Positions 9,682 through 19,660 of a stretch of 64,000 bases of DNA are shown here, one piece after another; position 1 is the first letter of the stretch; every line of letters begins with the position of its first letter. Under the pieces are notes generated by a model. It was given only the letters and a program-made list of their open reading frames with translations. It had not been told where the DNA came from and did no database searches. Where the stretch lies: contig CM032794.1 of NCBI GenBank assembly GCA_019155185.1, positions 18,243,095 through 18,307,094 on the forward strand. Direction: 5' to 3'. A program made the position numbers and the translations under genes. The DNA comes from Beaufortia kweichowensis. Its lineage: Eukaryota; Chordata; Actinopteri; Cypriniformes; Gastromyzontidae.

Positions 9682-11351
9682 AGTGGTGCTTGCCATAGGC
9701 AAAGCATCACTATTACTATCTCACATACTTATTATTCTTATTCTTTTTCTTCCGTACAAAGTTTGGCGCGTAACTTGTCCCGCAGCTTTTGTCACAGACC
9801 CATGAAACAGGCCTCAAATCATGCGGCCTATTGAGGAATGGTGTGCTATGACTTTATAGTTTATCGGCTGCGACGATGATCGCACAGCCGGATCTAAACT
9901 TCAGCTGAAAAATCCCATAGACAATGCATTACGGCCAACTTTGACGGGTCGTAGCGCAGAGCGAGAATTTCGTAGAAACTTGTGATTCACCACATCTGGA
10001 GAGACTGCAAGCTGAGCGATAACATACCCCGCAATGGGGTACAAGTTGTACCCCTGGGGCGCAAGAGCCCATGGGACGGCCCATGTAAAAGTGTTTCTTT
10101 TCCTACTATGGTAATTTACATAGGTATTTTGCATTGAGCATAACTCCGCATCACAATGTCATAGAGACATGGGGGCGGGCTCATTTTACTCAGACAACCA
10201 ATCAGACTCTCAGGGTCATTATGAAGCTGTCAAGCCACGCCCTAGCAACCATTTACAGCACCCTAGCAACTGATCCCATAGACTGCCATTATAAGGCCCA
10301 GATGGATATTTTTGGATCACAGTGTCATAGAGACATGGGGGTGGGCTCGTTTGACTCGAGGCAGCAAACAGCCAATCATGAATCACCACTGACACTTCCT
10401 AGCCACACCCTAGCAACCATTATTGACCACCCTAGCAACCCAAACCCAAACAGGCATATCTTCAGATCTGAACATCATAGAGACATGGGGCTTGGTTTAT
10501 ATCATTCATAGTGACAAGCAGGCTTTGGAGTATCATCATTGGCAGCTGCCAAGTCACTTCCTAGCAACCAAACAGAGTACCCTAGCAACCATTTAGCAAG
10601 TCCTATATCTTTGCTTCAGAATATCGTATAGATGTGGAATTTGCTTCTTTTGACTCATGCTAGCAAATAGGACTCTCAGCATGCTACACATGCTAGCAAT
10701 GAATAGCTACATGCTAATAATGATTAGCTAAGTGTTAAATCAGGCTAAATTCACCATAGTAATGATGTTAGAAACATGCTAGCCACTTGCTAGTAACATG
10801 CTAATCGTGCTAGAATAATGCTAGTAACTTGCTAATCATGCTAGAAACATGCTAGTAACGTGCTAATAATGCTTTAAACATGCTAATCGTGCTAGAATCA
10901 TGCTAGTAACTTGCTAATCATGCTAGAAACATGCTAGTAACGTGCTAATAATGCTTTAAACATGCTAGAAACATGCTAGCAACTTGCTAGAAACATAATC
11001 ATGCTAGAATCATGCTAGTAACGTGCTAATCATGCTTTAAACATGCTAGAAACATGCTAGCAACTTGCTAGTAACATGCTAATCATGCTAGAATAATGCT
11101 AGTAACTTGCTAATCATGCTAGTAACGTGCTAATCATGCTTTAAACATGCTAGCAACTTGCTAGTAACATGCTAATCATGCTAGAATCATGCTAGTGACT
11201 TTGCTAATCATGCTAGTAACATGCTAATCATGCTTTAAACATGCTAGAAACATGCTAGCAACTGGCTAGTAACATGCTAAAATCATATTACAAACATGCT
11301 AACAATTTGCTAATCATGCTAACAACATGTTTTGCCACTGCAAGCACCACT
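9682..11351 (+). mobile_element. Non-autonomous repeat copy B with short TIRs
   Basis: Starts AGTGGTGCTTGC (9682-9693) and ends GCAAGCACCACT (11340-11351), a perfect 12-bp terminal inverted repeat. It is a diverged inverted relative of copy A. Repeated phrases such as CATAGAGACATGGGG occur at about 10161, 10327 and 10479. No transposase ORF; the 125-residue ORF at 10134-10511 merely crosses these repeats. The last third is a minisatellite. Confidence 0.65.
10660..11335. repeat. GCTA-rich minisatellite
   Basis: Dozens of variants of CATGCTAGAAACATGCTAG, TTGCTAATCATGC and GTAACGTGCTAAT in tandem, with a unit of about 11-23 bases and a higher-order pattern. Confidence 0.9.
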
Positions 11352-11640
11352 CACATGTTCTTCAGGAAATGTACATGTCTAGTTATTATTATTAATCAAA
11401 AAGATTGCTTCTTCTATCCACCTTATTTTCGAAAGCGGAAGTAAACGATGTGACGTACTTCCTTTTTGTGTCGAGACTTCCATTTTATTAGCCGGTTGGT
11501 TGAAAACTATGCTGTGGGATCATAAAACAGGATTAAAAACAGTTATATTTTCCACACCCGCAATGTATAACACAATGTGTGGATAAAAAGTGGCCTGATA
11601 TGATATTATATATTTATTTATTTCGTATTTTACTGGAGCA
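11352..11640. other. Intergenic, no gene seen
   Basis: Sequence between repeat B and the 160-bp-class array. No ORF or conserved motif recognised. Confidence 0.5.
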
Positions 11641-12640
11641 TAATAGCCCAACCACTTTTTAGTGGTCCTGATGCTCTCCGAGGAGGTTATCAGGCTTGTG
11701 TCTCTCGTCCCCGTGGCTGCTAAGGCAGTGCGGTGACTGCGCTTGTGGTGTTCGCATTGGATATTACAGAGAGATGGTATGTCCTTATCTCTGCTTTAAT
11801 TTGTATATTCCTGATGTGTTCTGAGGAGGCATCCGGATTTATGTTTCTCGCGTCACCAGTCCCTGCTGCGGCTGATGCTGCGGGGTTTACGTTGGATATT
11901 ACAGAGAGACGGTATGTCCTTATCTCTGCTTTTATCTACATAACTGGTACATACTGGTACATAACTGGTGCGCTCTAAGGAGGCATCCTGGTTTGTGTTT
12001 CTCATGTCTCCAGTCCCTGCTGCTGCGGCACAGCAACTGCATGCGGGCTCACATATGGATTTTTGTAAGTGGTTGAGAGGTGGTGCGTTCCTATCTCTGC
12101 CCTTTATCACGACACTCTGGCCGTGTGCTAAGGAGGCGTCCAGGTTTGTGTTTCTCGTGACACGAGCCCCTGCTGTGTCTGAGGCCGCACAGCGACTGTG
12201 CGTGGGCTCACATATGGATTTTGCAAAAGGTTTAGAGACAGTTCATCCCAATCTCTGCCTTTTATCACAAATTCCTGGTCGAGCGCTATAAAAGGTGTCC
12301 AGGTTTGTGTTTCTCGCGTCTCCAGTCCCTGCCGCAGCTAAGGCTGCCCAGTGACTGCGTGCAGAGTGTACATATTAATATTGCAAAAAGGTTGAGAGAT
12401 GGTTCGTCCCTTTCTCTGCCCTTTATTACAACATTGTGGGTGTGCCCTAAGGAGGTGTTCAGCTTTGTGTTTCTTGTGTCTCCAGCCTCTGCGGCTGCTG
12501 AGGCAGTGCAGTGACTGTGTAGGCAAAGATGACATTGGATATTACAGAGAGACTGTATGTTCTGTTCTTATCCATATAATCCTGGTGCGCTCTGAGGAGG
12601 CAACCAGGCTTGCACGCCTCCAGTCCCTGGTGCTTCTGAG
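11640..12640. repeat. Tandem array of about 160-bp diverged units
   Basis: Six or seven units share, in order, TTTGTGTTTCTCG, CTCCAGTCCCTGC, a GGCTGAGGC-like segment, GATATTACAGAGAG and CTTATCTCTGC, then GAGGAGGC. Unit starts lie roughly at 11690, 11840, 11995, 12145, 12305, 12465 and 12600. ORFs on both strands are repeat-derived. It sits directly upstream of the DIRS fragment and may be part of that element's 5' region. Confidence 0.7.
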
Positions 12641-12859
12641 GATGCATGGGCACTCTAAGGAGGCGCCCAGATGTATGTGGATACACCCAGACCGTTTTAA
12701 TTTTATTGGAGTGGGAGTCTGGTACATTAGCTGTCCAGCTCTTAGGAGATGGATATGGTTTACCCCATTTACAAGGAGCCCAACCCCCACAGTGAGCTGT
12801 TGAGGTCACAGGGAAAGAGGCTGCCTTTCTCCTGGGCCTCCATAGCGAGCTATTGAGGT

Positions 12860-13217
12860 CATGGAGACATCCCTATTCTGGCTGCTCTGGGGTTGCTGGG
12901 TGGGAGCAATCCTCCAGAAATCAGCTAGCACCTCATGCCAGGAGACAACCAGCCCCGAGAGGTTGGTACCCGTTAGCAGACTATTTGGCAACGTGGAAAC
13001 CTATGATGTCTCAATGCCAAATATGTCTCAATGGGTCCTGCGCATAATACAGCATGGCTACGCGATTCAGTTCGGGCAGCATGTGTCTCTGTTCACAGGG
13101 GTGTTAACCACTGAGGTGGGCCCCGAGCAGGCTCTGGTCATGGACTGCCCCTTCATTAACTTGTTCATTTCTGAGTCCTGTGTCTTTACTGCTTCCCAGA
13201 TAATTTGGACATTTTAG
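12860..13217 (+). pseudogene. DIRS-like retrotransposon fragment (pre-RT region)
   Basis: The frame contains TTSPERLVPVSRLF, then SQWVLRIIQHGYAIQFG, then a VGPEQALVM segment. This parallels the region just before reverse transcriptase in fish DIRS elements and matches the minus-strand DIRS in this window (TSPERLVPLVDFLAAW, then CWVLRNI). The downstream RT palm and tyrosine recombinase are absent, so it is a truncated remnant. Confidence 0.65.
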
Positions 13218-13625
13218 TTAATGTATCTTTCAAGCATCATCACTGAATGTCATACTAATCGTAACTCTTCTAATTAAAATGGCTTTGGATTGGTGCCTTA
13301 AAAAGAAATCTACCTTCCACAGCACCAATAAGTGCGCTGGCTGCTAATCAACAGACAAATAGAGGCGTCACACAGGCCCGTCGCAACAAGGCAAGCAAAC
13401 CAAGCAATTGCTTGGGGCCCCGAGCTGGTCTGGGGCAACGACAGGTTAAGAATAAAATGCAACGACAAACTGTGTGAGCGCCCCTTTGATAGTCAATGCA
13501 GTAAAGTGCAATGACACTGTTATCGGGATCCCCTCAAGGGGGCCCCTCTCAGTAGTCGCTGACAGCAGCCAGCCAACCATGTAATCACAGCTGCCGGCAA
13601 AATAAAAACCTCCTCGGCAGTCATC
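13218..13625. other. Sequence before the candidate transposase exon
   Basis: CAGGCCCGTCGCAAC near 13376 followed by CTTGGGGCCCC near 13412 resembles a hAT-type terminus. No partner end or TSD could be fixed. No ORF of note. Confidence 0.35.
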
Positions 13626-13704
13626 ATGAAGCGGAATTATGCTTCACGAAACCAGAAAAGAAAAAAGAGAAAGGAAGAGGAAGATAAGAAAAAACAAGAT
13701 AGTG
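13626..13704 (+). pseudogene. Candidate first exon of a hAT/ZMYM-like transposase
   Basis: The ATG opens a short, very basic peptide (MKRNYASRNQKRKKRKEEED) ending at AGTG|GTAAGT, a perfect splice donor. Short Lys/Glu-rich first exons of this form begin many vertebrate hAT-type transposases with MYM-like fingers. No downstream exon was found within 1.5 kb. A relic of a deleted transposon is the simplest reading. Confidence 0.35.
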
Positions 13705-14402
13705 GTAAGTGATAAATTACACTGGATAAAATAGCTCTACTTGTCTTGTACAAAAATAGTGTAATTTTGCAGCAGGTAGGCTAGCAAAAATATGTTTATG
13801 TTCACTACCTGCCTGACGGCAAGTGCTGCTTGAATCGAACAATTAGTGCAACTTTTTTTTTCGAACGGACGGAATATGGTTACATACTGTAATATGTTTT
13901 TTAACGGGATAAGGAAGACGCAGATCTGTTCCAGAATCACTGTTTATCGTATTTAATGACATGACATTGCTATAGCTTGCATAAATAACCTGGAATAGAT
14001 AATATAGCATGCATGCTATATTAACTATTATTATAAACATTATTTAACCAGAAAGAGGCAGAGGAACATGATTTTTTCATAGCTTATCTTAATGTGATAG
14101 TGTCGGGATATACGGTAGTGACAGTTTATGCAAATATGACATTATTTTTATGTTACCAATGGATCTTGAACAGTTACTTTATTCTGTGAACTTAAACTGT
14201 ATGGCTATGCTGTGGTTCCTGTAGGCTTTGCATGCGTGCGGGGGGGGGGGTATTGGGGGGCCTCCAGGTCCATTTTGCTGTGGATTATAAAACCTTATTA
14301 TAAGACTTGAATTAAGATGCTTGAATTAAGCTGCTGTTGAAGAGATCAGTTCTTTATTCACATAACATGTATGTGTACACATACTGCTGCTGCTCAGCTG
14401 GC
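13705..14402. other. Intergenic, no gene seen
   Basis: AT-rich sequence with a G-run at 14239-14250. No coding or repeat boundary recognised. Confidence 0.5.
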
Positions 14403-14404
14403 TA

Positions 14405-14965
14405 AGGCCCTGTTTGCACTGGTTTTGATATTATGATGCGTTTTGGTAGATCGGATCAGATGTGTACAGGAGAGATACATTCCCGTTTACACCTGGTATT
14501 TTAATCCACTTTAGAGGAGTTATGGGTGGATAAATGTATGTGCTTTTTCAGATCTTTTGATTGAATGGACAGAATAAGCACAAGCTATTTAGACAAACGG
14601 AGATTGCAGAAAAACATATCGAAAGCAGCTGATAGTTGCGGGATAGCGCCGAACACTGTGCGGGTGCATGGTAGAAATCCCTAATGGTAAAATAACATTG
14701 TGCTTGGTATGTTTATTTGTTAAACCAAACTTTAATATCTTCAAATCAGCCAACAATGTTAAAATGCCGTCTTGGTAGTGCACTACCAAGCAACACTACA
14801 AAAGCAATTTCAATCCGGTCAAATGCGTTTTCGACTATCTCTGAAAGTGGTTGAAAGTGGACAGGCTCAAAAAGTTTTAGACCCCATTTACACCTGTATT
14901 AAGCATTGTCCACTTGTGATACGATTTACCAAAACATATCTTAATACCAGGTGTAAACAGGACCT
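14405..14965. mobile_element. TA-flanked MITE, about 561 bp
   Basis: Left end AGGCCCTGTTTGCACTGG and right end CCAGGTGTAAACAGGACCT are inverted repeats with a few mismatches, each flanked by TA (14403-14404, 14966-14967). The motif TTTACACCTG is repeated inside. No ORF. A TA target duplication suggests Tc1/mariner-type mobilisation. Confidence 0.65.
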
Positions 14966-14967
14966 TA

Positions 14968-15271
14968 GTGTTTTTATACTGAACTGAAGCAGATGTAAGA
15001 TTGTGTATGTATCTTGTCTGTATTCAGATTCATTTACATTGCATCTGTGCCTGTAAAGAGTCTGTAAAGATGTAAACTAAATGGCCCATTTAATCTGATA
15101 AAATGATAAATACACAGGAATGCCCGCCTATCCTGTCTATTGTCCCTAGTAGGAAGTCCCAATAGTATCTGTCTTTTGTTTAAAGGCCATTTGTTACAAG
15201 GTATAAAGGTCTGGTCACACAGACAATACTTTGGGTTAAGGCTGTAAAAGATTGGCAAAAGAACATCACGC
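14968..15271. other. Intergenic, no gene seen
   Basis: No ORF, repeat or signal recognised between the MITE and the LTR element. Confidence 0.5.
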
Positions 15272-15626
15272 TGTTAGCGTGTGTCAGACAAGGCAGAACA
15301 CTCGAATTCAGATTCAAATCTTTTACTGAACTTCATCAGTGGAAATACAACAGGTACAGACCTCACTTCAGAGGGGGAATCACCGGCAGAAAAACAATGC
15401 ACAGCACACGATCAAAAAATAACAACAGGATAACCACACGATCAAAATAACATCAACACCAGACAAAGGAGAACAGAAAACCAACACATTTAAAGAGTCC
15501 GGTGATGACGGGGAACAGGTGAAGCTGGTTGCGGGGCTGAGTGCAGGTGATGGGGAACAGGTGAGCGGGGTGAAATGGATTGTGGGAAATTGAGTCCAGA
15601 GGGAGGTGCTGAGTGAAATCGTGACA
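15272..15626 (-). repeat. 3' LTR of Gag-only element 1
   Basis: 355-bp LTR, about 99 percent identical to 18302-18659. Preceded, in element orientation, by a G/C-rich run near 15630-15650. Confidence 0.9.
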
Positions 15627-16182
15627 GTACCCCCCTCCCCCCGGAAGGCGCGTCCTCGCGCCACAAGACCCACAGTGGGGGGAGGAGAGGGAGGCTGGGT
15701 GGGTGCTCGGGCTCAGGAGGCTCGAGCTCTGGAGGCTCGGGGTCTGGAGGCTCGGGGTCTGGAGGCTCGGGGTCTGGAGGCTCAGGGTCTGGAGGCTCGG
15801 GGTCTGGAGGCTCGGGGTCTGGAGGCTCGGGGTCTGGAGGCTCGGGGTCTGGAGGCTCGGGGTCTGGAGGCGCCGGGCACTGGGGACTCGGAGGCGCCGG
15901 GCACTGGGGACTCGGAGGCGCCGGGCACTGGGGACTCGGAGGCGCCGGGCACTGGGGACTCGGAGGCGCCGGGCACTGGGGACTCGGAGGCGCCGGGCAA
16001 TGGGGACTTGGAGGCACCGGACGGCCCAAAGTGGAGAGATTACTAGGAGCTGGGGCACTTTGAGGGGAAAACCTGCTTTGTGACACAGCTGCACCAGAGG
16101 TCTGACTACCTAGACACAAACTAGAGACGGAAGGTTGCCATCTTTGAGGAATTTGGCCCTGGGACAGTTTCAACAGCTTCAC
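15490..16182 (-). CDS. Proline-rich repeat ORF of Gag-only element 1
   Basis: Minus-strand ORF of 230 residues. It has APPSPQC repeats at about residues 50-100, PPDPE repeats at about 105-150 and an LPLLPPLWVLWREDAPSGG tail that leads into the 3' LTR. The same tail logic (RREDAPSG or RREDTPSG just before the LTR) occurs in the other two Gag-only elements, which supports this frame as the natural one. It is probably the C-terminal part of the element's single polyprotein, separated from the upstream part by frameshifts. No enzymatic domain. The ATG is arbitrary. Confidence 0.55.
   Translation of the reverse strand: MKLLKLSQGQIPQRWQPSVSSLCLGSQTSGAAVSQSRFSPQSAPAPSNLSTLGRPVPPSPHCPAPPSPQCPAPPSPQCPAPPSPQCPAPPSPQCPAPPSPQCPAPPDPEPPDPEPPDPEPPDPEPPDPEPPDPEPPDPEPPDPEPPDPEPPELEPPEPEHPPSLPLLPPLWVLWREDAPSGGRGVLSRFHSAPPSGLNFPQSISPRSPVPHHLHSAPQPASPVPRHHRTL
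15714..16015 (-). repeat. 15-bp and 24-bp GC-rich minisatellites
   Basis: About ten copies of a 15-bp unit (GGAGGCTCGGGGTCT) at 15714-15868 are followed by about six copies of a 24-bp unit (GCGCCGGGCACTGGGGACTCGGAG) at 15869-16012. On the minus strand they encode PPDPE and PPSPQCPA repeats. Confidence 0.92.
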
Positions 16183-17659
16183 TATAACAACTAGTCTGGG
16201 GTGAAGCCACTGCGCTCAACTGAGAAGAACCAAAGTTAAGTTGACTGGGGCTGTGTTGAGACTGCATATATGAATTGCTAGGAAGGCTACTTGCACCCTG
16301 TGCCAGGCCAGAGGTATAAGAAATTGTTAACTGACTCAAACCCCCTTGGGAGCCAGAAGCATACACGTTTTGGGAAGCCTTACTGCTAGTGGGCTGGCTA
16401 GAAACAGCTGCAGGCAAGGAAACAAGAGTAGAATATGCAGGGGTATACTGACTTGAGATACTTCGAGACTGTAGGGACAAATCAGCAAAACATCCATTTT
16501 CTCCCTGTGCAGAAACTAGAGACTAGAACTTCCTGTCACTGGTGGTCTAGAACTGTCCAGAGTTGCTGCATGCTGGCTTTGGAAAGTCTGACTGCTAGCG
16601 CTCTGGCTGGAGAGTCTTCCAGCCGAAGACAAAAACTTTGCATGTATAAGAGACCCGCTGGCAGGCTGACTGGAAGCACTAAGTTGTTGTGAAGACCCAC
16701 TGTAAGAGCTACTCTTGGCCTGAGAGGCAAAGCGACTAAAGCCTGCTAAAGTAGTGCCAGAACTGCCCTGAGAGCTTGCAACACTAGTTTGCTGTGTGAA
16801 AACAGCCTGAGGTGAGATGGGTTTGAAAGACTCAGATGAGAGTTTATTAGAACCAGACTGAGACTGGGGCAAATAACCACTGCAAGCACTACCTTCTCCC
16901 TGAGAGGACATAAATTGAGCTGATGTGCCCATTTGAGGCCCAATCAGTGAAGCTGGAGAGTAATGGCTAAATAAACCTGGATCACTTGTGGACTGACTAG
17001 AGACTAGCTGTGAGGAACTAAACTTGGAAGGAGATCCAGGAGCAAACTGGCTAAAGGTACCTTGAGACTGGACAGGGCCACTGAACCTACTAGAGCCTGT
17101 AGTAGTGCTAGAAACACCCTGAGGACCTGCAATATTGATGGGCTGGCTTGAAAAAGTTTGGGATGAGATGGATTTAGAGTCTTCAAAAACACGTTTCCTA
17201 GAGCCGACTTGAGATTGGGCAAGGGTACCACCATAAGCACTACTTCCTCCCTGGGGGGATGCAAACTGACTGGAAGGTCCCATTTGGGGTGATGCACCAA
17301 CTTGTGCAACTGGTCTATATAAACCCTGATTGCTCCCAGGTAGAAACATCTTGGGGTGAAGTGACTGCTACATTTACATACTTTGTAGCAGGAGCAAACT
17401 GAGCAAAGGTACCCTGAGGCTTGGGAAAAGAGAGATCCCCATCGCTACTTCCTGTCTGCACTGGGACATAACTAGAAGTTGCAAACATTGTACTTGACTG
17501 ACTTGGAGCGCTGGACAAAGACACACTGGTGTCACTTGAGGGCTGACTAGACCCTCCCACAGGTAAAGAACTAAGCTTGCTAGTAGTCACTGAACTAAGG
17601 GAATACAGGGTAGAGATCTCTTGAGATGACATGAGAAAATATTTGGAGGGGGCGACCAT
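16121..17659 (-). pseudogene. Ser/Gln-rich 117-residue-repeat protein insert
   Basis: Three minus-strand ORFs in alternating frames (17659-17315, 17349-16516, 16480-16121) share one composition: Ser, Gln, Gly and Ala dominate, with SSQ everywhere. In the 277-residue middle ORF a segment starting PQMGPSSQFASPQG (residue 21) recurs as PQMGTSAQFMSSQG (residue 138), a period of 117; GTF(A/S)QFAP is shared with the first ORF. A once-continuous repeat protein has been broken by frameshifts. It lies between the EFPDSA and proline-rich parts of the LTR element and is absent from its two relatives, so it looks like captured or expanded cargo. I do not recognise the parent protein. Confidence 0.6.
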
Positions 17660-17685
17660 ATTAGCGGGGGCTGAGTCTGGGAACT

Positions 17686-18183
17686 CTAGGGCGGAGTCTG
17701 GGAACTATAGGGCGGAGTCTGGGAACTCTCGGGCGACCATCTTGGCCGGGACATGGGGCTCTGGGTCGGCCATCTTGGTCGGGACATGAGGCTCTGGGTC
17801 GGCCATCTTGGCCGGGACATGGGGCTCTGGGTCGGCCATCTTGGCCGGGCGGAGGACAGGACTCTCGGGAGCGGCCATCTTGTCGCGGCAGAACACTGGA
17901 GAGCGACCATCTTGGCCGCGGCAGAACACTGGGGAGTGGCCATCTTGGCCATCACACTCTCCTCCAAGCTTCCAGATGGCCCCCATCCAGACAGCTTGGC
18001 CCATGTCGAGTCGTTAAGACCCCAGAGAAACAGACGCCTCTGGTTGTCTTCGGGAAGCCCCGATATCATCCCAAAGGCTGCGAAGCACAGGGCGTAGGCC
18101 TCGACGGATTCCTCCTCCTGACCCCGATAGAGGAAAGCTTTGGCATGGGCGGCTACGGACGGGCTGGGAGTTGTGGGATCCAT
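17686..18183 (-). CDS. Partial Gag (capsid-like) ORF of Gag-only element 1
   Basis: 165 residues from the second Met (MDPTTPSP), chosen because the Gypsy element in this window starts Gag with MDPATPSP. After the N-terminus comes RGQEEESVEAYALCFAAF, a Leu-rich stretch and a FLWGLND segment. This aligns with the later capsid region of the Gypsy Gag (RQGRSSVAEYALHFRTL, then YRQGLSQEV); the first capsid half and the zinc knuckle are absent. The C-terminal part is Ala/Lys/Met and Pro/Ser/Gln repeats. It may co-assemble with a full Gag supplied in trans (inference). Confidence 0.65.
   Translation of the reverse strand: MDPTTPSPSVAAHAKAFLYRGQEEESVEAYALCFAAFGMISGLPEDNQRRLFLWGLNDSTWAKLSGWGPSGSLEESVMAKMATPQCSAAAKMVALQCSAATRWPLPRVLSSARPRWPTQSPMSRPRWPTQSLMSRPRWPTQSPMSRPRWSPESSQTPPYSSQTPP
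17735..17950 (-). promoter_or_regulatory. Cluster of seven YY1-like motifs
   Basis: CCATCTTG occurs seven times in about 210 bp (17738-17945); on the minus strand it reads CAAGATGG, the YY1 core. It also encodes the KMA repeats, so coding repetition may fully explain it. Three further copies lie in Gag-only element 2 near 52427-52500. Confidence 0.4.
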
Positions 18184-18301
18184 AACTTGAAACAAAAGGG
18201 AGAAATCCAAAACAAACAGATAATCCAAACAGACAGAAATAATCCAAAAAACTTCACGTCACGACGAATACAAAACAGTCTACCTTTTGGGTCTGGTGTA
18301 C

Positions 18302-18659
18302 TGTTAGCGTGTGTCAGACAAGGCAGAACACTCGAATTCAGATTCAAATCTTTTACTGAACTTCATCAGTGGAAATACAAGAACAGGTACAGACCTCACT
18401 TCAGAGGGGGAATCACCGGCAGAAAAACAATGCACAGCACACAATCAAAAAATAACAACAGGATAACCACACGATCAAAATAACATCAACACCAGACAAA
18501 GAAGAACAGAAAACCAACACATTTAAAGAGTCCGGTGATGACGGGGAACAGGTAAAGCTGGTTGTGGGGCTGAGTGCAGGTGATGGGGAACAGGTGAGCG
18601 GGGTGAAATGGATTGTGGGAAATTGAGTCCAGAGGGAGGTGCTGAGTGAAATCGTGACA
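18302..18659 (-). repeat. 5' LTR of Gag-only element 1
   Basis: 358-bp LTR. The adjacent internal sequence in element orientation is G-TACACCAGACCC, matching G-TACACCGGACCC after the Gypsy 5' LTR at 28642. No TGG-type tRNA primer site is seen. Confidence 0.88.
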
Positions 18660-19660
18660 CACTCCAGAAGAACCATGCTACTCAAATAGCTTCAATAAAA
18701 CTTATGTCCCCACAAACACTTGGTCCTGCTTTCTTTTTTAAGTACTAGAAGCATTCTAGTACATTAGCGAGTCGTCCAAAGACTGCTCAGACAAATTCAA
18801 GAAAATCTAACACAGAAAAAGAAGAAAAGAACATTAGAGAACAAAGAACAATATTCACTGTATGTGGTTTAAAGGGTAATTTCGGAACATTCCTCTCCTT
18901 AAAATGTGTTAAAATGTTGCATGATGAGGACATAAAACATATTTTGTATTACAAGTATATCTGAGACATTAAGACTCATTTTTCAGTAATGAAGCAGTAT
19001 ATGTCTTAAATTTTTCGGTAACACTTTACAGTAAGGTGCTAGTTGTTAACATTAGTAAATGCATTAGCTAAGATTAGCTAACAATAAACAATTTAATTTT
19101 TTTAGCATTTATTAATTCTTGTTAATATTAGTTCATGTCAATACAGTTATTCATGTTAGTTCATGGTGCATTAACTAATATTAACAGTGACAGTGTTTGA
19201 TTTTAATAATGTAATAATGTATTTTTATTATTATTTGAAAATATTTAAATTTATCTAAAATAATTACCCTTTTCATGATGTATAATCAAACTTCTATTAG
19301 AAAAAAATGATTAAGCAGAGCATAACTTTATAATATTAATAATATTTATTTTTAATATGTATTTATATTTATTTAATAATAATATTTTGTTCTATAAACA
19401 GGTAATAATATAGTAATACTAGAGTAGTAAAACCATACTGAATTTCAGTACATTAATTTGTTTTGCTAGCTACCTTGTGTAATTTTCTGTTTTGTTGTTT
19501 AGCATGTATGTGATTTTACAACAATATAAGCTAAATGTTTATACTTTGCTTAAACCTAAATGTTTAGTAATTATATCAGTAGTGTATTGTTTCATGTGGG
19601 ATCTGTGCCTATGAAAAGAAATGTAAATAAGAACTGAGTGTTAAGAAAAAGCAACGCCTC
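18660..19660. other. AT-rich intergenic flank
   Basis: No ORF. Contains the dispersed repeat at 19016-19190; otherwise simple AT-rich sequence. Confidence 0.55.
19016..19190 (+). repeat. Fragment of a dispersed fish repeat (GGTAACACTTTACAG type)
   Basis: GGTAACACTTTACAGTAAGG followed by TTAACATTAGTAAATGCATT is a very common teleost repeat start (family recognised from memory; name not certain). Only one end is present. Confidence 0.5.

Larger units (their letters stand above)
15272..18659 (-). mobile_element. Gag-only LTR element 1 (TR-GAG-like) with cargo
   Basis: Two direct repeats of about 355 bp (15272-15626 and 18302-18659) begin TGTTA and end TGACA on the plus strand, i.e. TG...CA LTRs of a minus-strand element. 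They differ by four substitutions and one 3-bp indel. Flanks CACGC and CACTC are a 4/5 TSD match. From the 5' LTR inward: a partial Gag ORF, Ala/Lys/Met repeats, EFPDSA repeats, a Ser/Gln-rich coding insert, proline-rich repeats and an REDAPSG-ending segment just before the 3' LTR. No protease, RT or integrase. Elements at 51779 and 62618 share the layout without the Ser/Gln insert. Confidence 0.85.

Noticed and set aside
10134..10511. 125-residue ORF with HRDMG repeats
   Set aside because: Repeated non-coding phrase CATAGAGACATGGGG in repeat B; no domain.
10660..11335. CRISPR-like array
   Set aside because: Irregular tandem minisatellite in a eukaryotic genome; no constant repeat/spacer structure.
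15606..16083. Plus-strand Glu/Ala/Arg/Trp-repeat ORFs
   Set aside because: Antisense shadows of the 15- and 24-bp minisatellites inside Gag-only element 1; the minus-strand proline-rich frame matches the other elements.
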